A DNA stretch of 49,269 nt from Acidobacteriota bacterium (GTDB lineage: Bacteria > Acidobacteriota > Terriglobia > Terriglobales > Acidobacteriaceae), in the NCBI GenBank assembly GCA_019351975.1, contig JABBOG010000026.1:1-49269 (forward strand), given 5' to 3'. Positions 44,821-49,269 of this stretch are shown here, piece by piece (position 1 is the stretch's first letter; each line of letters starts with the position of its first letter). The notes below the pieces were generated by a model that was not told the origin of the DNA, did not search any database, and worked only from the letters and a program-made list of their open reading frames with translations. A program made the translations under genes and the position numbers.

Positions 44821-45030
44821 AAGTTGTGTGATGCGGACGGCTGCCAGAGCGGGCACCGTACCCCTGCGTCCGATAACGAAACAGGAGATGTGCCTAGGTT
44901 GACACTACGCGCTCAAGGAGTCAAGGTGTATCGCAGAGAATTCCAACAGATATATGGTAGAAAGCGGCAGTGGAACCAAGATAGTACATAGGTCGCGTGT
45001 TCAGCAGATATTACGAAGTCGGAGAACCCT

Positions 45031-45645
45031 GTGAAAGATATGTTAAATGCGGAACGCGCCGAGATGCTGTTACGAGAGTGGACCGCGAACGAATCACTGG
45101 TGAAGCATGGTCTCTCTGTAGCGAGATGTACGGAGAGCTATGGCTTGCGGGAGGCAGAGCGTCTGGGCTTATCGGGGGAGGATGCATCGCGTTTCGGCGA
45201 GGAGTACCGATGTGCGGGCTTATTGCACGATTTTGATTACGACCGCCATCCTACGCCGGCAGAGCACCCGTTTGTGGGCGTGACATACCTTCGGGCGCAG
45301 GGCTGGCCGGAGCCGATGTTGCATGCCATTCTGGCACACGCGGACTACTCTGGTGTCGTTCCGGAGACACATCTGGATAAGGCTCTTTTTGCTTGTGACG
45401 AATTAGCTGGATTCCTAACGGCATGTGCTCTTGTGCGCCCCAGCAAGGCAATCGGGGAAGTGGAGGTTGCCAGCGTGAAAAAGAAGATGAAGGACAAAGC
45501 TTTCGCCCGCGCGGTAAAGCGGGAGGACATGTTGCTTGGCGCGGCGTTGCTGGGCATCTCGATCGACGAACACATTGGCAATTGTCTTCGCGCGATGCAG
45601 GTGCATTCCGAAGAGTTAGGGCTTGTGGGGATGGTCGCTGGATGA
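45031..45645 (+). CDS. HD-domain hydrolase
   Basis: 204 residues from GTG 45031, which has GGAGA 5 nt upstream. The HD motif is in CAGLLHDFDYDRHPTPAEH, with an earlier conserved His in VKHGLSVARCTE and a later ILAHADYSG, giving a metal-binding HD site. A helix-rich end has FACDELAGFLTACALVRPS and KKKMKDKAFARAVKRED. Members resembling this are annotated as HDIG-domain hydrolases acting on nucleotides or phosphomonoesters; the substrate is unknown. Confidence 0.88.
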   Translation: MKDMLNAERAEMLLREWTANESLVKHGLSVARCTESYGLREAERLGLSGEDASRFGEEYRCAGLLHDFDYDRHPTPAEHPFVGVTYLRAQGWPEPMLHAILAHADYSGVVPETHLDKALFACDELAGFLTACALVRPSKAIGEVEVASVKKKMKDKAFARAVKREDMLLGAALLGISIDEHIGNCLRAMQVHSEELGLVGMVAG

Positions 45646-45656
45646 ATAATTGCAGT

Positions 45657-46040
45657 CTAGTGACAGGCGCGCAAGAAGATAAGCCACGCCAGCGACAGCA
45701 CGATTGAGCCGATGATGCCGATAGTCAGGATTGCTGCGCGGCTGCCTTCTGGCTGGCTGGCAGTGTCATGCTCATGCTCATGCTCACGGGGGGCGTTGGG
45801 GTTATAGCGAATAGGAAAGAGGTGGCCCTGCGGTATAGCTTTGTCAGAAGAGAATTGCCCAGTGTGAAGCTCATCATTTGCAAAGTAGTTGTAGGAGATG
45901 CGGAAGTGCTTGTTGAGGGGGATGCCAAAGGCAAGAGCGCGGCCAGCGCCGAAGTCATATTTGCATTGGGTAACGGTCGCGAGCGCTTCAGGCCATGAAG
46001 CTTGTTCAGCGGTAGGATCGTTGGTTGGCTCAATGTTCAC
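45657..46040 (-). CDS. DUF3592-like membrane protein
   Basis: 127 residues from GTG 46040. The soluble part has WPEALATVTQCKYDFGAGRA, FRISYNYFANDELHTGQFS and the GHLFPIRYNPNAPREHEHEH block; the sequence pattern (ATV...YSY..NG...G..., then VRYNP) resembles DUF3592. A C-terminal helix (AAILTIGIIGSIVLSLAWLIFL) anchors it, with the soluble part probably on the other side. It starts 7 nt after the pncA stop and is surely co-transcribed. Function unknown. Confidence 0.72.
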   Translation of the reverse strand: MNIEPTNDPTAEQASWPEALATVTQCKYDFGAGRALAFGIPLNKHFRISYNYFANDELHTGQFSSDKAIPQGHLFPIRYNPNAPREHEHEHDTASQPEGSRAAILTIGIIGSIVLSLAWLIFLRACH

Positions 46041-46047
46041 TGAGTGT

Positions 46048-46701
46048 TTACCCTAGGGATGAGATGCGCTTTACCGCTGAGGCGGCAAATGCCTGATTGG
46101 TTGCAGGAATACCGTTCAGGCTATCAACGGCGCGTGACAGGTCCTCCACAACGATCGCCTCGAAGCCGAGCCGCGACGCGGCGAGTGCTGAGGATGCTAC
46201 GCAAAAGTCGTAGGCTAGACCTGTAAAGAAAAGTCGGCTCAGGTTCCGCTCTCGCAGATAACCTGCCAGCCCAGTGGGTGTGACGCGATCGTTTTCCGTA
46301 AAAGCGGAGTAGCTATCGATCCCGAGGCGAAAGCCTTTGCGAAGGATGAGTTCGGCGTGCCGGATATTCAGATCAGGGCTGAGTTCGGCACCTTTTGAGC
46401 CTTGGATACAATGATCTGGCCAGAGTTGCTGTCGGCCGTATCTCGTCTCGATCGTATCCGTAAACGGCCGCTTTTTGTGTGTGCTCGCGAAGGAGATGTG
46501 TCCTTGGGGATGCCAATCCTGCGTGAGAATAACGTGATCAAAGGCTCGGGCAACCCGGTTGATCCCAGCGATGATTGCGTCGCCGCCAGTTACAGCGAGG
46601 GCTCCGCCTGGAAGGAAGTCTTGTTGCATATCGATGACAATGAGAGCGTCATGGGCTGAATCAGGGACTATCGCTGGTAGTTGCCGCGTCGTGGTGGTCA
46701 T
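46048..46701 (-). CDS. pncA: Nicotinamidase / pyrazinamidase
   Basis: Deamidates nicotinamide to nicotinate for NAD salvage. 217 residues. The catalytic triad is present: Asp in VIDMQQDFLPGG, Lys in LILRKGFR and Cys in YDFCVASSALAA. The metal site is in TQDWHPQGHISFAS. Isochorismatase-fold protein of normal length. First gene of a two-gene operon with the DUF3592-like gene. Confidence 0.94.
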   Translation of the reverse strand: MTTTTRQLPAIVPDSAHDALIVIDMQQDFLPGGALAVTGGDAIIAGINRVARAFDHVILTQDWHPQGHISFASTHKKRPFTDTIETRYGRQQLWPDHCIQGSKGAELSPDLNIRHAELILRKGFRLGIDSYSAFTENDRVTPTGLAGYLRERNLSRLFFTGLAYDFCVASSALAASRLGFEAIVVEDLSRAVDSLNGIPATNQAFAASAVKRISSLG

Positions 46702-46813
46702 AGGGTGAGCATTGGCACTCTTAAGAAACGATACGGCATTTTTCCTGCTGCCGTACTATGCTGAACGCACGGTCTCATCTGGGCGAAAGAAGAGCAGCAA
46801 CGGAGATGTAGGT

Positions 46814-47068
46814 ATGAGGCGAGATTTTGCATCAGATGCAACTTTGCTGATCAGCGGCATGCTGTTTGACTCATCTCCGTTCATCCTGGTGCCCGCGGGA
46901 CAGGCACAGGGTACGCGCTTCAAGCACAATGGAAGTACAGCAGGTGGACACGTGTTCGAACTGAAGGTAAATCCAACATTCGAAGTGTTTGTCACCGTGA
47001 AAATGGTTCCGTTGAAGAAATCATGGGATGATGCGTCGTGGATGAAGTTGATCCACTCGCCGCTGTAA
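46814..47068 (+). CDS. Possible small hypothetical protein
   Basis: 84 codons from ATG 46814, preceded by GGAGATGTAGGT. The sequence (SDATLLISGMLFDSSPFILV, then FELKVNPTFEVFVTVKMVPL) looks partly protein-like, with beta-strand character, but matches no family I know. A minus-strand frame also covers it. It ends before the ribosome site of the HMG-CoA-lyase-like gene. Low confidence. Confidence 0.3.
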   Translation: MRRDFASDATLLISGMLFDSSPFILVPAGQAQGTRFKHNGSTAGGHVFELKVNPTFEVFVTVKMVPLKKSWDDASWMKLIHSPL

Positions 47069-47091
47069 TGCAGGGAAGTGGAGAAAGCTGG

Positions 47092-47961
47092 ATGAGCATG
47101 GTGAAGATCATTGAAAGCCCGCGCGAAGCGTGGCAGGGTTTGCCGAAGCAGATGCAGCCGGAGGTGAAGGCCGAGTATCTGCGCGCATTGCTGTTGGCTG
47201 GCTTCACGCATATCGACGCGGTGAGTTTTGTATCGAAGGAGTTCATGCCGCAGATGGCAGATTCCGAAATGGTGCTAGAGTTTCTTGATGCTGGACCAGA
47301 CATCGAGATCATTGGTATGGTCGCGAATGCAAACGGCGCGGAAGTAGCGGTGGAGACAGGACGCGTGACAACGCTTGCCTTTCCGTACTCGATTTCGCCC
47401 CAATTTTTAGAGCGCAACCAGCGGCAGACGCCAGAGGATGCGCTCGACCAGCTTGAGCAAATCGGCGAATTTGCATACAAGGGTGGGCAGGATGTTGTCG
47501 CTTATGTGGCGATGGCATTTGGCAATCCATTTGGAGATGCATGGGACATTGACGAAGTTGTGAGTGCCGTAGACTTGCTCGTAGATTCGGGCGTGGCACA
47601 AGTTTCACTCTCCGATACCGCAGGCATTGCTTCTGCTGAGATGGTGCGGGATGTTATGCGGCTTGTGTTGGACGTTCATGAAGGGCTGGAGATCGGCGTG
47701 CATCTCCCTACTCGACCGGAGGATGCTGCGATTAAAATACAAGCCGCATACGAGGCTGGCTGTAGACGTTTCGATGCGTCCATAGGAGGTCTCGGCACAT
47801 GTCTCTATGCTTCCGACGCGCGTGTGGTAAATTTGCCCACTGAGGTGCTGCTGGGAACGCTGAAAGCGTTGGGTGCGGAGTTGCCGGAACTGGAGTCGCT
47901 CGAGCGCGTGATGGCGATGGGCATTGATTTGCAGCGGCGTTACGGTGCCGCTGTACAGTAA
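47092..47961 (+). CDS. HMG-CoA lyase-like protein with altered metal site
   Basis: About 290 residues from ATG 47092, with GGAG 8 nt upstream (a GTG at 47038 lacks a good site). The TIM-barrel HMGL-like fold is clear: VKIIESPREAWQG, HIDAVSFVSKEFMPQMADS, VAYVAMAFGNPFGDAWD, QVSLSDTAGIASAEMV, then GCRRFDASIGGLG. Enzymes of the family split HMG-CoA to acetoacetate and acetyl-CoA with a His-x-His metal site. Here that site reads GVHLPTRPED, so the second His is replaced by Pro, and the Cys loop is GLGTCLYAS rather than GGCPxA. It precedes a thioesterase and a short-chain dehydrogenase on the same strand. Activity may differ. Confidence 0.85.
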   Translation: MSMVKIIESPREAWQGLPKQMQPEVKAEYLRALLLAGFTHIDAVSFVSKEFMPQMADSEMVLEFLDAGPDIEIIGMVANANGAEVAVETGRVTTLAFPYSISPQFLERNQRQTPEDALDQLEQIGEFAYKGGQDVVAYVAMAFGNPFGDAWDIDEVVSAVDLLVDSGVAQVSLSDTAGIASAEMVRDVMRLVLDVHEGLEIGVHLPTRPEDAAIKIQAAYEAGCRRFDASIGGLGTCLYASDARVVNLPTEVLLGTLKALGAELPELESLERVMAMGIDLQRRYGAAVQ

Positions 47962-48008
47962 GTACGAAGCATGGGCCGGACACAAATAAGTCAGTGGAGC
48001 ACAAGTGT

Positions 48009-48479
48009 ATGACCGATGCAGGGAAGATGTTGGAGCTTGGATTTGCAGAAACGCGCGTTCGAGTGCGGTATGCCGAAACTGACCAGATGGGTGTGGTGTA
48101 TCACGCAAATTACTTAATCTGGTTTGAGGTAGGAAGGGTTGAATTCATACGGCAGTTGGGACTGGATTATAAGAAGATGGAGCAGGAAGAAGGCGCGATG
48201 ATCGCCGTCGCCGATGTTTCAGCTCGCTACAAAGCTCCGGCTCGCTATGATGACGAGCTTCTAGTGAGGACGACTTTGGCGGGTGTGCGCGGGTCGATTG
48301 TTCGGTTCCGCTATTCGATTCTACGGGCTGTCGATGAAGTGCTTTTATGTGAGGGAGAAACGGTGCACGTCGTCGTTGGACCGGACATGAAGCGGCGTGA
48401 TATGCCTCTCTTATATGCGGAACGGTTTGCCGCGGTACTGCATCAGAACCAAAGATTGGAGCCAGGAGTAAGTAGATGA
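48009..48479 (+). CDS. Acyl-CoA thioesterase, YbgC / 4-hydroxybenzoyl-CoA type
   Basis: About 156 residues from ATG 48009, with GGAG 10 nt upstream; a GTG at 47994 is in frame. Hotdog fold with the catalytic signature YAETDQMGVVYHANYLIWFE, then FIRQLGLDYKKMEQEEGAM, ARYKAPARYDDEL and VLLCEGETVHVVV. Releases CoA from short or aromatic acyl-CoAs. It follows the HMG-CoA lyase-like gene by about 47 nt and overlaps the next dehydrogenase start by 4 nt. Confidence 0.93.
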   Translation: MTDAGKMLELGFAETRVRVRYAETDQMGVVYHANYLIWFEVGRVEFIRQLGLDYKKMEQEEGAMIAVADVSARYKAPARYDDELLVRTTLAGVRGSIVRFRYSILRAVDEVLLCEGETVHVVVGPDMKRRDMPLLYAERFAAVLHQNQRLEPGVSR

Positions 48480-49213
48480 GCGAGACAAAGGTGGCGCTGA
48501 TATCGGGCGGGAATAAGGGGCTCGGCCTTGAAACAGGCAGGCAGCTCGGAAAGATGGGCTATACGATTCTGTTGGGATCGCGAGATCCACTCAAGGGTGA
48601 AGCGGCTGCTGGTCCGCTGCGCGAAGAAGGAACGGATGTACGCGTAGTGAGGCTGGACGTGACAAGGCAAACCGACATTGAAGCGGCTGTAGTGATGATC
48701 GAAAAAGAATTTGGAAAGCTCGACGTGCTGGTGAATAATGCAGGGGTCATGATTGAAAAGGGTTGGACCAAGAACACTACCAGTGAAACCACTTTGGAGA
48801 ATCTACGCACAACATTCGACGCGAACCTCTTCGCCGTGTTTGCTTTGACGAAGGCCGTGCTTCCGCTCCTCAAGAAAAGCGATGCAGGCCGGGTTGTCAA
48901 TGTGTCCAGCATCCTTGGTTCGGTAAGTCTGCAAGCTACGAAGGGTTCTCCGACCTATGGGACCAAGCTCTTTGCATATAACGCGTCAAAGGCGGCACTG
49001 AATGTCTTGACTATTTCACTCGCACACGAGCTTCAGGGCACGAAGATCAAGGTGAATTCAGCACATCCAGGCTGGGTGAAGACGGACTTAGGCGGCAGTG
49101 CTGCACCAATGGCGGTATCGGATGGCGCGAAGACTGAGGTGGAGTTGGCGACGCTAGGCGAGGATGGTCCGAACGGAGGATTCTTTCACAATGGCAAGTC
49201 GATTCCCTGGTAG
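48476..49213 (+). CDS. Short-chain dehydrogenase/reductase
   Basis: 245 residues, ATG within the preceding stop (ATGA). Classic SDR: cofactor loop ISGGNKGLGLETGRQLG, LVNNAGVM, the catalytic Ser in VNVSSILG, and the Tyr-Lys pair in FAYNASKAALN. The tail has NSAHPGWVKTDLGGSAAPM, as in carbonyl-reductase-like members. NAD(P)-dependent; the substrate cannot be read. Translationally coupled to the thioesterase gene. The last 56 bases of the window hold no gene. Confidence 0.92.
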   Translation: MSETKVALISGGNKGLGLETGRQLGKMGYTILLGSRDPLKGEAAAGPLREEGTDVRVVRLDVTRQTDIEAAVVMIEKEFGKLDVLVNNAGVMIEKGWTKNTTSETTLENLRTTFDANLFAVFALTKAVLPLLKKSDAGRVVNVSSILGSVSLQATKGSPTYGTKLFAYNASKAALNVLTISLAHELQGTKIKVNSAHPGWVKTDLGGSAAPMAVSDGAKTEVELATLGEDGPNGGFFHNGKSIPW

Positions 49214-49269
49214 TTAGAGCTGATTATCTATTGGTGTAGAGGGTGAAGGGGGAGTCTGAACCAGGCGGC

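Overview
The window looks like a chromosomal piece of an Acidobacteriota member of the Acidobacteriaceae type (Terriglobus / Granulicella / Edaphobacter-like). This is inferred from gene content, not from a marker gene: a very long Oar-type TonB receptor with an N-terminal carboxypeptidase-regulatory domain, three CRTAC1 (FG-GAP plus ASPIC/UnbV) proteins, a multihaem cytochrome fused to TPRs, many secreted glycoside hydrolases, high GC, and short palindromic REP-like repeats between genes. I see no rRNA, tRNA, CRISPR, transposase or prophage gene.

Layout. 1-180 is a low-complexity hexamer array. 0.2-8.8 kb is mostly plus-strand housekeeping: trpE, a small DUF3601-like gene and trpG; a secreted alpha/beta hydrolase; a secreted protein of unknown function next to efp (TTG start); an outer-membrane barrel on the minus strand; acyP-apt; and a zinc alcohol dehydrogenase. 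9.0-13.8 kb (minus) is an exported carbohydrate group: Tat-exported lactonase, GH37 trehalase and GH13 alpha-glucosidase, with a perfect 16-bp inverted repeat between the last two.

14.3-29.2 kb is the most unusual region. A plus-strand series (TonB receptor, TPR protein, two CRTAC1 proteins overlapping by 4 nt) converges on a minus-strand series (a third CRTAC1 protein, a pentahaem cytochrome-TPR fusion, a mono-haem cytochrome c). A GntR-LacI hybrid regulator is divergent from the minus series. All the structural genes encode exported proteins, so together they look like an envelope uptake/redox system under sugar-type control. No function is known to me for such a set.

29.3-35.6 kb holds fumC, a secreted GH3 beta-glucosidase with a PA14 insert, a palindromic 58-bp repeat array, and a secreted type B carboxylesterase. 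35.7-37.5 kb is a compact ArsR / SRPBCC / DoxX / SRPBCC operon with a clear palindromic operator. 37.6-41.5 kb has a VOC protein, a two-gene Cys-rich minus operon that includes a 40-aa zinc-finger-like protein, zwf and cdsA. 41.6-49.2 kb has an NHL lipoprotein lying between uppS and cdsA, a zinc-ribbon XRE regulator, an HD hydrolase, a DUF3592-like protein with pncA, and a plus-strand run of an HMG-CoA-lyase-like enzyme, a YbgC-type thioesterase and a short-chain dehydrogenase.

Base composition is strongly strand-asymmetric whichever way genes point: the plus strand is G-rich over about 1-13.8 kb and C-rich over about 28-41 kb. Many starts were moved inward from the longest possible frame, using Shine-Dalgarno spacing and signal peptides; these choices are given gene by gene. 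All family names come from reading motifs, not from a database search.
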